Shown here in pieces: positions 25,929 through 35,156 of a stretch of 64,000 nt of DNA (position 1 is its first letter; each line of letters opens with the position of its first letter). The DNA lies in the NCBI GenBank assembly GCA_965200795.1, contig CBDAVB010000027.1:124001-188000 (forward strand). The letters run 5' to 3'. Source of the stretch: Parashewanella sp965200795 (GTDB lineage: Bacteria; Pseudomonadota; Gammaproteobacteria; Enterobacterales; Shewanellaceae). The position numbers and the translations under genes were made by a program. Below the pieces are notes generated by a model that was given only the letters and a program-made list of their open reading frames with translations, searched no databases and was not told the DNA's origin.

Positions 25929-27275
25929 TCAGCCATGACTAATAAAAGTCGTGGTGTTTAAATTCTCAGAGCTGCTCAAATGTTCAGCAATCTGTTTCAT
26001 TGCGCTGGTTAATTTGGTTAACTGCCGCGAAGTTATGGTATACGGCGGCATGATATAAATAATACTGCCAAAAACTCTGATCCACACGCCAAGTTCGTTA
26101 AATAACGGCTGTAATTTAGCGGCACTTAATGGGTGGTGAATTTCAATAACACCAACCGCACCGAGAATTCTCAACTGTTTTACCGCCTTAAGTTTTTCAA
26201 CACCTTGCAATTCTTGTTTCATCTGGTTTTCAATCACCGCCACTTGCTGTCTCCATTCATTTTTCGCAATCAAGCTTAAGCTGGCATTAGCGGCGGCACA
26301 GGCCAGAGGGTTCGCCATAAAAGTCGGGCCATGCATAAATACGCCAGCAGGTGAGTCCGATATACCCTGGGAAACCTTATCACTGCATAGAGTCGCCGCA
26401 AGGCTGATATAACCGCCAGTCAGGGCTTTGCCGATACACATTAGATCCGGAGCTACCCCGGCAAATTCATAGGCGAAAAGTTTGCCTAGTCGTCCAAAAC
26501 CGGTGGCGATTTCATCTAATATCAGCAAAACATCAAATTCGTCACATAACTTTCTTACACCTTTGAGGTACTCAGGGCTGTAAAAATACATCCCGCCGGC
26601 ACCTTGCATAATAGGTTCGATAATAAAAGCTGCAATTTCATGATGACGCTCTTTAAATATGCGTTTCAAGTTGCCCAGATCTTGCCCGACACTTCCGCTA
26701 TCAAATAACGCTTCTGGAGCAGGTACAAAAATTTGTTTAACTACCGAGGCGCCGAACATGGTGTGCATGCCGTTGTCGGGATCACAAACGCTCATGGCGG
26801 CAAAAGTGTCGCCGTGATAACCGCGTTTTACCGTAGCGATTTTCTGTTTTCGGATTTTACCTTTACCTTGCCAATATTGCAGTGACATTTTCAATGAGAC
26901 CTCAACGGCATTAGAACCAGAATCAGCAAAGAAAACCTTGCTGAGTTCAGGGCAGGTCATATTAAGCAGCCGTTTAGCGAGCTCAATAGCAGGCTGATGG
27001 GTGATGCCACCGAACATAACGTGAGGCAACTGATGGAGTTGCTTTTCGATGGCCGTGATTAATTCGGGATGATTATAGCCGTGAACACAGGCCCACCAAG
27101 AACTGGTTCCGTCCACGAGGTGTTTCCCGTCTTCGGTGATCAGCTCACATCCTTGCGCGGATCTAATGCCGACTACCGGAAAATGTTGTTTCATTGACGT
27201 GTAGGGATGCCAGATGTGCTGTCTGTCGAATTCATAATCTAAGCTTTCAATGGTAAAGGTTTTACGGTTGTTCAT
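25929..27275 (-). CDS. bioA: Adenosylmethionine-8-amino-7-oxononanoate aminotransferase
   Basis: A 448-residue class III PLP aminotransferase (E. coli BioA is 429). It converts KAPA to DAPA with S-adenosylmethionine as amino donor, the third step from pimeloyl-ACP. Visible features are HIWHPYTSMKQH near the N-terminus, DGTSSWWACVHGYNHPEL with the substrate Trp and Tyr residues, KVFFADSGSNAVEVSLKMSL (phosphate loop), LLILDEIATGFGRLGKLFAY (the PLP Asp) and the Schiff-base Lys in CIGKALTGG. It is transcribed away from bioBFCD across a 99-bp gap, the classical enterobacterial arrangement. Confidence 0.97.
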   Translation of the reverse strand: MNNRKTFTIESLDYEFDRQHIWHPYTSMKQHFPVVGIRSAQGCELITEDGKHLVDGTSSWWACVHGYNHPELITAIEKQLHQLPHVMFGGITHQPAIELAKRLLNMTCPELSKVFFADSGSNAVEVSLKMSLQYWQGKGKIRKQKIATVKRGYHGDTFAAMSVCDPDNGMHTMFGASVVKQIFVPAPEALFDSGSVGQDLGNLKRIFKERHHEIAAFIIEPIMQGAGGMYFYSPEYLKGVRKLCDEFDVLLILDEIATGFGRLGKLFAYEFAGVAPDLMCIGKALTGGYISLAATLCSDKVSQGISDSPAGVFMHGPTFMANPLACAAANASLSLIAKNEWRQQVAVIENQMKQELQGVEKLKAVKQLRILGAVGVIEIHHPLSAAKLQPLFNELGVWIRVFGSIIYIMPPYTITSRQLTKLTSAMKQIAEHLSSSENLNTTTFISHG

Positions 27276-27374
27276 ATATTGGTCACCTGTAAAGCTGGCA
27301 AACTGGTTGGCGTTGACAGCACCTCGTGTGAGGCTATCCTAGCCAAAGTTTTATTGAAATTAAAGGGATAAATT
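27276..27374. promoter_or_regulatory. Divergent bioA / bioB control region
   Basis: This 99-bp region must carry both the bioA and bioB promoters, as in E. coli, where BirA represses both from one operator. I looked for a TTGTAAACC / GGTTTACAA-type BirA operator and found only a poor half-site (CTGTAAAGC), so BirA control is not supported by the sequence. AAAGGGA precedes the bioB ATG. Confidence 0.45.
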
Positions 27375-28427
27375 ATGTCGCAGCTCCAATGCCGTAATGA
27401 CTGGAAAAAATCCGAAATTGAGGCGTTATTCGAGCTTCCTATGAATGATCTGTTGTTTAAGGCGCACTCAGTTCATAGAAAACATTTTGACCCAAATAAA
27501 ATTCAGATAAGTCGCTTATTGTCAATTAAAACCGGTGCTTGCCCTGAGGATTGTAAATATTGTCCGCAAAGTGCCCGTTACGATACAGGTCTTGAGAAAG
27601 AACGTCTATTAGCAATGGAAACTGTTCTGACAGAGGCAAGAAGCGCCAAAGCGGCGGGTGCGACGCGTTTTTGTATGGGGGCGGCATGGCGAAACCCTAA
27701 ACAACGAGATATGCCTTACCTGACCAGGATGGTTAAGGAAGTAAAATCCATGGGCATGGAAACCTGTATGACCTTGGGGATGCTATCGCCGGATCAAGCC
27801 AGTGAATTAGCTGACGCAGGATTAGACTACTACAACCATAACCTTGATACATCTCCTGAATACTACGGTGACGTAATTACCACTCGTACTTACCAAGATC
27901 GTATTGATACCTTAAGCAACGTTCGTGCCGCGGGAATGAAAGTCTGTTCAGGCGGTATTGTCGGTATGGGTGAACGAGCGCAAGACAGAGCAGGTCTACT
28001 TCAGCAATTGGCTAATTTAGAAAAGCACCCTGAATCTGTGCCGATCAACATGTTAGTTAAAGTTACGGGAACGCCGTTTGCGGAATTAGATGATTTAGAC
28101 CCGTTAGAGTTCGTGCGTACCATTGCCGTCGCTCGTATCGTGATGCCTCAATCTCGTGTGCGTTTGTCGGCCGGCCGTGAAAACATGACAGATGAGCTGC
28201 AAGCAATGTGCTTCTTCGCTGGCGCAAATTCAATCTTCTACGGTTGTAAGTTGCTGACCACGCCGAATCCGGAAGAAAATGATGATATGACCTTGTTCAG
28301 ACGTCTTGGTTTAAAACCGGAGCAAGGCGCGGCGGCTAAGCTTGAACAAGAAATGCGGATGATAGATAAAGCGGCGGCAAAACACAGTAAAGCAAGCGCA
28401 CAGTTCTATGACGCCAGTGCGCTATAA
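27375..28427 (+). CDS. bioB: Biotin synthase
   Basis: A 350-residue radical SAM enzyme (E. coli 346) that inserts sulfur into dethiobiotin. The radical-SAM cluster motif is CPEDCKYCPQS (CxxxCxxC). The [2Fe-2S] sulfur-donor ligands are expected at Cys of FCMGAAWRNP, ETCMTLGML, MKVCSGGIVGMGE and at the Arg of RVRLSAGRENM, and all four segments are present. The C-terminus holds FFAGANSIFYGCKLLTTPNPEEN. It is the first gene of bioB-F-C-D; bioF follows after 21 bp. Confidence 0.98.
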   Translation: MSQLQCRNDWKKSEIEALFELPMNDLLFKAHSVHRKHFDPNKIQISRLLSIKTGACPEDCKYCPQSARYDTGLEKERLLAMETVLTEARSAKAAGATRFCMGAAWRNPKQRDMPYLTRMVKEVKSMGMETCMTLGMLSPDQASELADAGLDYYNHNLDTSPEYYGDVITTRTYQDRIDTLSNVRAAGMKVCSGGIVGMGERAQDRAGLLQQLANLEKHPESVPINMLVKVTGTPFAELDDLDPLEFVRTIAVARIVMPQSRVRLSAGRENMTDELQAMCFFAGANSIFYGCKLLTTPNPEENDDMTLFRRLGLKPEQGAAAKLEQEMRMIDKAAAKHSKASAQFYDASAL

Positions 28428-28448
28428 GTTATTAGATTTTAACTCATT

Positions 28449-29627
28449 ATGCCAGAACTTTTACAGAAAAAAATCGACGCTAAGCTTCCGCGCTTATCTG
28501 AGCAGTCTTTAGTGCGGCGTCGTTTTTTAGTCGATCAAACCACTTACAGCCAAGGCAATAATATTATTGTCTGTGGTAGAAATTATATTAATTTCAGCAG
28601 CAACGATTATTTAGGACTGGCAAAGCAGGCGTTTATGACTGATGCGTTGATTGCCGCAAGCTCAGAACACGGTGTGGGGAGTTGTGCCTCACCATTGGTA
28701 ACGGGCTATCATCAAATCCACAAACAGCTAGAGCAAACATTATGTGATATGACGGGCCATGAAGCCGCCATGCTGCTCAGTTCAGGCTTTAGTGCCAATC
28801 ATGGTTTGATGACGGGGCTATTTGATAACAACGATTATGTGATAGCCGATAAGTTAGTGCATGCGTCAATCATTGACGGTTTACGTCATTCAGGCGCTAA
28901 TTTTAAGCGTTTTTCCCATAACTCTGTGTCGCGGGCGCAAACGCTTTTAACAAAGCAAAAGGCAACAGCCTTGGTAACAGAGTCCGTGTTCAGTATGGAC
29001 GGTGATATCGCTCCGTTACGTGATATATCTGATCTTTGTAAGCAAAATGATGCCGCTTTGATTGTCGATGATGCTCACGGCTTTGGTGTGTTAAACGCTG
29101 ATTCAAGAATATCGGCGGAGATTGCGGATATTCAGGTTATCACCTTCGGCAAGGCGCTTGGCTGCCAGGGCGCTGCGATTTTGTCGAGTAAAGCCATTAT
29201 TGATTATTTGCTGAACCATTCACGGGACTATATTTACTCAACGGCTTTATCTCCGGTCAATGCCGCTGTTGCTTTAGCGGCTTGTCAGCATATACGAAAT
29301 AATCATCATCTTAAGCAAAAACTGCACGCTAATATTGAATTGTTCAGAAAGTTGGCCTTTGAAGCGGGTATTCAGCTAATGCCTTCTGAAACACCGATTC
29401 AGGGCATCATTATCGGCGAGCCGGGTCAGACGCTTGAGATTGCTGAAGAATTGAAAAATAAAGGGATCTGGTGCGGCGCGATTCGCATTCCGACAGTACC
29501 AAGAGGAACAGATAGATTGAGAATGACTATCACAGCTTCACATACACAAGATCAAATCAAAGCTTGCATTGCTGATTTAGTCAGTGTGTTAGCGAAGTTT
29601 CCGCTTCAATATAAGATCAGAGATTGA
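28449..29627 (+). CDS. bioF: 8-amino-7-oxononanoate synthase
   Basis: A 392-residue PLP enzyme (E. coli 384) of the alpha-oxoamine synthase family, which condenses pimeloyl-ACP with L-alanine to KAPA. Seen are INFSSNDYLGLAKQ, GSCASPLVTGYHQIHKQLEQ, LLSSGFSANHGLMTGLF, LIVDDAHGFGVL and the PLP Lys in TFGKALGCQGAAIL. The last third ends with RIPTVPRGTDRLRMTITASHT, the family's C-terminal signature. bioC starts 3 bp after its stop. Confidence 0.97.
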   Translation: MPELLQKKIDAKLPRLSEQSLVRRRFLVDQTTYSQGNNIIVCGRNYINFSSNDYLGLAKQAFMTDALIAASSEHGVGSCASPLVTGYHQIHKQLEQTLCDMTGHEAAMLLSSGFSANHGLMTGLFDNNDYVIADKLVHASIIDGLRHSGANFKRFSHNSVSRAQTLLTKQKATALVTESVFSMDGDIAPLRDISDLCKQNDAALIVDDAHGFGVLNADSRISAEIADIQVITFGKALGCQGAAILSSKAIIDYLLNHSRDYIYSTALSPVNAAVALAACQHIRNNHHLKQKLHANIELFRKLAFEAGIQLMPSETPIQGIIIGEPGQTLEIAEELKNKGIWCGAIRIPTVPRGTDRLRMTITASHTQDQIKACIADLVSVLAKFPLQYKIRD

Positions 29628-29630
29628 CCG

Positions 29631-30416
29631 ATGTTTGCTGAACGCCGGATTTACGATGCAACTGCGTTTACTGAAGAATCACAATTGATCAGTGACGCGT
29701 TTTCGAAAGCGTCAAAAGATTATAAAAAATACAGTGAGCTACAAGATCGCTGCTCAGTGAAGTTACGTGATTCGATTTCCTTAAAGGGAAGGGTGCTTGA
29801 CCTTGGAGCAGGACCGGGTACTCATTACGATATCAACAGCGAACAAGTCATTTGTGTTGATATTGCTTTAGGGATGCTTGATACGCTCAAGAAAAACTTT
29901 CCTGATTATAAAGCGATAAATGGTGACGCCGCTGACTTACCGCTTCAACGTGAAAGCATTGACAGCATTATTTCAAATTTAGCCTTGCAGTGGTGCGGTG
30001 ACTTTAAAAAAGTCACCTCTGAGCTGCATCGTGTTTTAAATAAAAATGGTGAAGTCGCGGTATCTCTGGTTTCGGCGAACAGTTTGCCGGAGTTATCTCA
30101 GCTCGGCTTTAAAACCAATCAATTTAACACGGTTAATGAATTCAAAAGTGCTTTTAACCAAGCTGATTGGGGGTTAATTGAGTGCCAAGTGCGTCGTGAA
30201 GTGGTTTATTTTGACGATCTTAAGTCTCTGATTTATTCGGTTAAAGGTGTCGGAGCATCAGCAATCACACAGAAAGGATCAAAAATGAATATGCCGTTAA
30301 TACGAGGTAAGCGAGATTGGAAAGTCATGCAAAATCGGGCGGAGCTGTTACGCAACGCAAGAGGTCTGCCGCTTACTTACAATATTGTTCAAATTAAAGC
30401 AAAGAAGACGGGGTAA
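29631..30416 (+). CDS. bioC: Malonyl-[ACP] O-methyltransferase
   Basis: A 261-residue SAM-dependent methyltransferase (E. coli BioC is 251). It methylates malonyl-ACP so that fatty acid synthase can build the pimeloyl chain. It has the SAM-binding motif I VLDLGAGPGTHY, acidic motif CVDIALGMLDTLKKNFP, GDAADLPLQRESID and SNLALQWCGDFKKVTSELHRVL, typical of BioC. No bioH is seen in the window, so the ester-cleaving step must be encoded elsewhere. It lies in the bioB-F-C-D run, with bioD starting 2 bp after the stop. Confidence 0.95.
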   Translation: MFAERRIYDATAFTEESQLISDAFSKASKDYKKYSELQDRCSVKLRDSISLKGRVLDLGAGPGTHYDINSEQVICVDIALGMLDTLKKNFPDYKAINGDAADLPLQRESIDSIISNLALQWCGDFKKVTSELHRVLNKNGEVAVSLVSANSLPELSQLGFKTNQFNTVNEFKSAFNQADWGLIECQVRREVVYFDDLKSLIYSVKGVGASAITQKGSKMNMPLIRGKRDWKVMQNRAELLRNARGLPLTYNIVQIKAKKTG

Positions 30417-30418
30417 CC

Positions 30419-31111
30419 ATGCACTACTTTGTAACGGGCACAGATACAGACAGCGGCAAAACTTTTGTTTCCTCAGCCATTCTGGCGGCAGTATCAAAGC
30501 GCTTTGCCGCCTCTGATTTGATAAAAACCACCGCGGGTTTTAAACCTATTGCGTCAGGCTGTGATAAAACAGCGCAAGGACTGAGAAACAGTGACGCCTT
30601 GTCACTGATGAAAAACTCTACTAAAAAGCTGGCTTATCAAACGGTAAATCCCATTAGTTTCGAACCCGCGATTGCGCCTCATATTGCTGCCAGGCAGCTT
30701 GGTTTTGAGCTTTCTTCTAAAGTGGTAAAGCAACACCTTAATCAGCAAATGCTAACTGCGGCAGACTTTTGCTTGGTTGAGGGCGCGGGCGGCTGGCATT
30801 TACCTTTGAATAATCATGAGTGCCTTTCTGAAGTCGTTTCAGAGCTGAAAATACCGGTAATCTTGGTCGTAGGAATGAAGTTAGGCTGCCTTAACCACGC
30901 CTTGCTGACCCAAGAGACTATTAAACGTGATGGTCTAAAAATTGCCGGCTGGGTGGCCAATGCGGTTGATGAGAATATGGCCGCCAGAGATGAAAACCTT
31001 GAAAGTTTAAAGGTGATAATGAAAGCGCCATTTTTAGGTTTTGTGCCGTATTTGCAGCAGGCCGCAGCAACTGACGCTGCTGAATATTTGGATATTACGG
31101 CATTGCTGTAA
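30419..31111 (+). CDS. bioD: Dethiobiotin synthetase
   Basis: A 230-residue P-loop enzyme (E. coli 225) that closes the ureido ring of dethiobiotin from DAPA, CO2 and ATP. It starts MHYFVTGTDTDSGKTFVSSA, containing the P-loop GTDTDSGKT. KPIASGCDKT carries the catalytic Lys and the Ser/Gly loop, and VEGAGGWHLPLNNHECLSEV the second acidic loop. Last gene of the operon. Downstream is the pre-insertion 3' end of pepE and an ISL3 element. Confidence 0.97.
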   Translation: MHYFVTGTDTDSGKTFVSSAILAAVSKRFAASDLIKTTAGFKPIASGCDKTAQGLRNSDALSLMKNSTKKLAYQTVNPISFEPAIAPHIAARQLGFELSSKVVKQHLNQQMLTAADFCLVEGAGGWHLPLNNHECLSEVVSELKIPVILVVGMKLGCLNHALLTQETIKRDGLKIAGWVANAVDENMAARDENLESLKVIMKAPFLGFVPYLQQAAATDAAEYLDITALL

Positions 31112-31163
31112 TTATTTAAACGCGCATCTCATTTTGTTTTGATGCGACATTAAAATCAATGAA

Positions 31164-31209
31164 TTAAAGCATATGCGATAAATCGCTATTGACCGGAATC
31201 GAAATTTCC
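31164..31209 (-). pseudogene. Detached 3' end of pepE
   Basis: On the minus strand this 46-bp piece encodes ISIPVNSDLSHML and a TAA stop, in phase with pepE codons on the other side of the ISL3 element once the AAATTTCC duplication is removed. It also lies 53 bp after the convergent bioD stop. Confidence 0.8.
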
Positions 31210-32554
31210 GGCTCTTCGTCGTTTCATATGGATTTGAGTAGATCTGATACAGGGCTAGCAATCATAAAAATCATGGTAATAAATGTTCCTGTATTACGAT
31301 ACCCTCTGGCTCGTGCTCTAGCCGCTTGAAATAGACTATTTAAACCTTCCATACGAGCATTCGTATAAGTGGATGACCAGCGCTGTAAAATTCTCTCTGC
31401 ATGCCTTTCCACAGTTGCAAGTGCTTTTCGAACGGGTTCTAACATCTCAATATCACCCAACTGCTCTTTTGCAAAATTAATGAAATACGTCAGCCTCCAG
31501 CGTGCAGCATGAGCGGTTTCAGCTTGACGTATCCACCTAAGTTGTTCCTTAATCCGCCAAGCTGTTGCTGTATTCAGGTCGCTGGATTCTAGCTCTGCAA
31601 GTGCTTCTTTTTGTTTCCCAGTAAATGAGCCATCTGCATTTTTTAGTACTGCCCAGCGCAGGCTCTTTGGATGCGGTTGGATTTTTCTCTCCGTTTTACG
31701 TACTTCATCAACCGCTTTAGTAAACAGTTGCACAACATGGAACCAATCAACCGTTACGTTAGCATCCGGGAACTCTTCCTCTGTTGCTGACAGAAAGGCT
31801 CTTGACATATCACACACGACTTCAAGTACATTATCTGCTTTGCCTTGATGCTCTGTCAGAAAGGACTTAAATCGCTTAACGGTTTCCTTACCTTTTCCGG
31901 GCGTAGCGAACACAACAGGCTTGTCTTTCTTGTCCATATCAATGAAAACAGTAACATAGTTGTGGCCACGTTTAGCCGCCGTTTCATCGAATCCAATAGC
32001 TTTAAGTGCTGACAAGTCCATCAATGCTAATGCCTTGCTGACGTAGTGTTTGATGATGCGCCAAATACGTTTGTCACGAATTCCAACATATTCAGCACAT
32101 GCCTTAACCGGCATTTCACGAGCCAGTACCAGTACAGATTGTTCGAACAATAACGTGAATTTACTACCCGCTCTCGCCCAAGGGACATTGACACGCTTAA
32201 CGCCATGCTCAGCACATCGAGTTCTCGGGACGTTTGCTTTGATATAACAGTGATGCTGAAAGAAATTGAGATGACGCCAAGTCAGCGATTTAAAGTCATG
32301 TGCCGGACAAGCTTTTGAGCAAGTCGGGCAGGGATACAAGCTTCCTCGTTCAGCTTCAATTTCGAGAACAAGTTCATTAGGTGAGGCTGATATATCCAGG
32401 TGTTGGTTAACCAACTTCCAAGGCGCTTCTATACCAAGGCCGAGCATCAAAACTTGATTTCCATCCATGTATTTACTTCCAACTCTTGACTGCAAAACTG
32501 GGTTTATTATCTCAGAAATAAATCCATTAAATCCACACTAAACGACGAAGAGCC
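31210..32554 (-). mobile_element. ISL3-family insertion sequence with 8-bp target duplication
   Basis: 1345 bp with inverted ends GGCTCTTCGTCGTTT (31210-31224 and its complement at 32540-32554), with a shared inner TGGATTT. It is flanked by the direct repeat AAATTTCC on both sides (31202-31209 and 32555-32562), the 8-bp duplication typical of ISL3. It carries one transposase. It was inserted inside the 3' end of pepE, which shows a recent event because both ends and the duplication are perfect. Confidence 0.95.
31224..32495 (-). CDS. ISL3-family transposase
   Basis: A 423-residue transposase. The N-terminal zinc-finger part has CPTCSKACPAHD and RTRCAEHG; a helix-turn-helix follows near EMPVKACAEYVGIRDKRIWRI; the DDE domain has IGFDETAAKRGHNYVTVFID, EVVCDMSRAFLSATEEEFPD and the ARMEGLNSLFQAARARARGY motif that ends ISL3 enzymes. 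No disruption is seen. A start nine codons further in (MDGNQVLML) is equally possible. Confidence 0.94.
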   Translation of the reverse strand: MQSRVGSKYMDGNQVLMLGLGIEAPWKLVNQHLDISASPNELVLEIEAERGSLYPCPTCSKACPAHDFKSLTWRHLNFFQHHCYIKANVPRTRCAEHGVKRVNVPWARAGSKFTLLFEQSVLVLAREMPVKACAEYVGIRDKRIWRIIKHYVSKALALMDLSALKAIGFDETAAKRGHNYVTVFIDMDKKDKPVVFATPGKGKETVKRFKSFLTEHQGKADNVLEVVCDMSRAFLSATEEEFPDANVTVDWFHVVQLFTKAVDEVRKTERKIQPHPKSLRWAVLKNADGSFTGKQKEALAELESSDLNTATAWRIKEQLRWIRQAETAHAARWRLTYFINFAKEQLGDIEMLEPVRKALATVERHAERILQRWSSTYTNARMEGLNSLFQAARARARGYRNTGTFITMIFMIASPVSDLLKSI

Positions 32555-33236
32555 AAATTTCCTGGTGTTCACCGCTAAATAAAAACGCTTCTTTATCACC
32601 CAGCAACGTTAATTTATCACCTTGCCTGAGTAACGCGGCTCCTTCTTGAATTCCGATAACCGGTGTGCTTGGGTCGACTTTAGTGAACTCTAACAAGCGT
32701 TGTACCCTCGTTTCACTATTATGACCCGGTGCCTGATAGTTGGTGTAATGCGGGTTTAATTGAAAGGGAAGTATATTAAGCGCATTGAAAGAAGGCGGTT
32801 CGATAACCGGCATATCGTTTGTTGTACGAATGCTCTTACCGCTAATGTTCGAGCCTGCGCTCCAGCCGATATATGGCATCCCTTCATTAACACGTTCTTT
32901 AATCAAAGACACGAGATCGTAGCGATATAGCTCATGAAGTAAGTGGAAGGTATTGCCGCCGCCGACCATGACGCCTTCAGCATTTTTTAATGCTTTTTTT
33001 GGTTCTTTATGTTGGTGAATACTGGTTATTTCAATGTTCAATTCGGCTAATGCGGCTGCGACCAGTTCTAAATATTTATCGTAACTAAAGCTGACTGCGG
33101 CATAAGGAATGAACACCCATTTTTTTGCTGTTTCAGTTAATGGTTTTATCAATGGAATCGCATGACTTAAATAAGGTGTTGAACTTTCACGTGAGCTACT
33201 GAGTAATAAAGCATTAATTGACATTATTTTCACCAT
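32538..33236 (-). CDS. pepE: Dipeptidase E (alpha-aspartyl dipeptidase), C-terminus replaced by an IS insertion
   Basis: A 232-residue serine peptidase of family S51 that cleaves Asp-X dipeptides in the cytosol (E. coli PepE 229). The catalytic Ser lies in YIGWSAGSNISG; GGGNTFHLLHELYRY, IRTTNDMPVIEPPSFNALNILPFQLNPHYTNY and the expected His/Glu residues (PGHNSETR, GIQEGAALL) are present. The last five residues (WLFVV) and the stop are encoded by the right end of the ISL3 element. Joining the flanks across one AAATTTCC restores the frame ...GEHQEI-SIPVNSDLSHML-stop, ending at 31164. About 14 original residues were thus exchanged for 5. The catalytic core is intact, so activity may remain. Confidence 0.93.
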   Translation of the reverse strand: MVKIMSINALLLSSSRESSTPYLSHAIPLIKPLTETAKKWVFIPYAAVSFSYDKYLELVAAALAELNIEITSIHQHKEPKKALKNAEGVMVGGGNTFHLLHELYRYDLVSLIKERVNEGMPYIGWSAGSNISGKSIRTTNDMPVIEPPSFNALNILPFQLNPHYTNYQAPGHNSETRVQRLLEFTKVDPSTPVIGIQEGAALLRQGDKLTLLGDKEAFLFSGEHQEIWLFVV

Positions 33237-33752
33237 AATCTCTTTAACTGCATACAGTTTATCAAAGCTATATCAAAACGGAATAGCGTGCTGTCGTATT
33301 TGGTCTCTGTAAGCCGGAACTTAGAAACTGTCCCAAAATGATCAAAGTGACTGTATATGCCGGTCATTTTTTAGGGTGCCGCATTTCAAATGATACCATT
33401 TTGAATTTCAACGTTTCATTTGTTATGCCCGCATGCGCGGGTATTCAGTGATTTTTGTCTGAATTAAGCGGCGAGACCGGATTTCTGCTTTCGCAGGAGT
33501 GACGATATAAATTGGTATGCTTTCTTCTGTCATGTCCCTTACAAAGGCGTAACCTCACAGAATCATCAACACTAAAAGCTCGAACTTTTCTTTTGCTTTC
33601 CTGTTTTATGCGCTTTATTTGCGGTATAAAGTTGATTTAAAATCCGAAGCCTGAGTAATAAAAACAAAAATGTGATGAGTGATAGGATTTTTATTTTTTT
33701 GCTTGTATAATTCGCGGAATCATAAAAACATGCTTATTTAAGGAAGCTTAAC
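33237..33752. other. pepE / ndk divergent gap
   Basis: No gene recognised. It contains a half copy of a dispersed palindrome (CTGCTTTCGCAGGAGTGAC near 33484) next to a Pu/Py segment TTGTTATGCCCGCATGCGCGGG that can itself fold (CCCGCATGCGCGGG). A TATAAT box at 33706-33711 lies 41 bp before the ndk start and may be the ndk -10, with a weak -35. Confidence 0.4.
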
Positions 33753-34184
33753 ATGGCCATCGAACGTACTTTTTCTATCGTTAAACCAGATGCTGTTGCT
33801 AAAAACAAAATCGGTGCAATCTACAGCCGTTTCGAAGACGCGGATCTAAAAATTGTTGCCGCTAAAATGTTACATCTATCTAAAGAGCAAGCTGAAGGTT
33901 TCTACGCTGAGCACAGTGAGCGTCCTTTTTTCGGTGCGTTAGTCGAGTTCATGACTTCCGGTCCTATCATGGTCCAAGTTCTTGAAGGTGAAAACGCGGT
34001 TCTGGCTCACCGTGATATTCTAGGTGCAACTAACCCAGCTGAAGCTGCCCATGGTACTATCCGTGCGGATTTCGCGAACAGCATCGATGAGAACGCCGCT
34101 CACGGTTCTGACTCTCCGGCATCCGCAGAACGTGAAATCGCTTACTTCTTCAGTCCTGAGGAAATCAAGTCACGTACTCGTTAA
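33753..34184 (+). CDS. ndk: Nucleoside diphosphate kinase
   Basis: 143 residues, the length of E. coli Ndk. It starts MAIERTFSIVKPDAVAKNKI and keeps the AEHSERPFFGALVEFMTSGP stretch, the ATNPAEAAHGTIRADFA segment and the active-site His in ENAAHGSDSPASAEREIAYFF, which is phosphorylated during transfer of the gamma-phosphate between nucleotides. The ribosome-binding site AAGGAAG lies 7 bp before the ATG. Cytoplasmic housekeeping enzyme. Confidence 0.98.
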   Translation: MAIERTFSIVKPDAVAKNKIGAIYSRFEDADLKIVAAKMLHLSKEQAEGFYAEHSERPFFGALVEFMTSGPIMVQVLEGENAVLAHRDILGATNPAEAAHGTIRADFANSIDENAAHGSDSPASAEREIAYFFSPEEIKSRTR

Positions 34185-34367
34185 TTTTTATATTATTGAC
34201 AATTAAGGGATCTCGCAGTTAAAAACTTACCACTGAGGTATGATAAGCAGATCCCACTTTGGTAATTCACTATTCCGAATGATTCTGCCTTCAAGCTCTT
34301 CTTTTTCATTTTTTGGGGTAGTAACCGCATAGAAGACAAAACGGCCATAACATAAGTATAAAACGCA

Positions 34368-34560
34368 ACTATTTATCAGTGGCCTGTGATTTTAAAACTC
34401 TATAGATTGTCGCCTCTCCCAATTGGTATTCTTCAGCAATTTGTCCGGTCGTTGAACTATTTGCTTTTTTCAATAACTTGAGTTTTTATCGGGGTCTTTT
34501 GACTTAAAGAGCGAAAATTCCGACGCCCTTCTCGACGGCCGGGCGGTTATCGCATCTGAA
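34368..34560 (-). pseudogene. Serine recombinase (resolvase/invertase) C-terminal remnant
   Basis: On the minus strand, GRREGRRNFRSLSQKTPIKT and, in a shifted frame, NSSTTGQIAEEYQLGEATIYRVLK then a stop, reproduce the linker and helix-turn-helix that end resolvases (GRkkGR.p....... sttgeIAeefgvsraTvYRylk). The catalytic domain with the Ser is absent. A frameshift lies between the two parts. Confidence 0.65.
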
Positions 34561-34637
34561 CAAACTTGTTTGTGACTGACGGGAAGAAAGTGCAAATAGA
34601 GGGTGTTACAGAGTTGTGATAAGCGTTTGCCTGATTG

Positions 34638-34712
34638 GAGCGGTATGAGTCGGGAAGGATCACATACCGGTCTTCTAGGGGCTGCCGGTGAGGTTCCGGC
34701 GGTCTGCTATCC
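34638..34712 (+). ncRNA. Group II intron 3' end remnant (domain V and VI)
   Basis: GAGCGGTATGAGTCGGGAAG ... CACATACCGGTCTTC folds as the short hairpin of domain V (pairing CGGTATG with CATACCG, GGGAAG loop), followed by AGGGG and a second GC-rich hairpin CTGCCGG-tgaggtt-CCGGCGG ending CTGCTAT, as in domain VI. The order matches bacterial group II introns. No intron-encoded protein is next to it; one decayed RT lies at 40105-40815. The rest of 34185-35156 (other than the resolvase remnant) holds nothing recognisable. Confidence 0.55.
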
Positions 34713-35156
34713 TTGTTTTTAAGGGAGATGAAAGTCGCATTATGTGAATGACGGTGCTAACCTTGGCTTTATTAAGGCGTAAGTTAGCTGTGTTTGTTAA
34801 GCAACATTCGCTTAAGGAAGTATTGCATCAAAGATAAAAAGAGCTGCTTGGGCTGCTTGGGATGATGACTTCAGGACTGAAATCATATTGGTTCAAAAAT
34901 TGGCCGAATTATAATCCCGCCCAGCGCTTAACTCAGTGGTAGCCGTTAGTTCTTCTCATTTTTTATAGCTAAACGATATAATTAATACTATTTAATCAAA
35001 AATAATTTAAAAATATAAGCCATCACGAAAATACATTCTTAATTTTTTCAATATCTTAAGTTGGATTAATTAGGTTGGTGATTAAGTGTCCATTAAATAT
35101 AATTCACTGTAATTTTTTATAAATAAGAAAGAAAATCTAACAATGAAAAACAGATT

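Noticed and set aside
27276..27374. BirA operator between bioA and bioB
   Set aside because: Expected from E. coli, but no adequate two-half palindrome is present.
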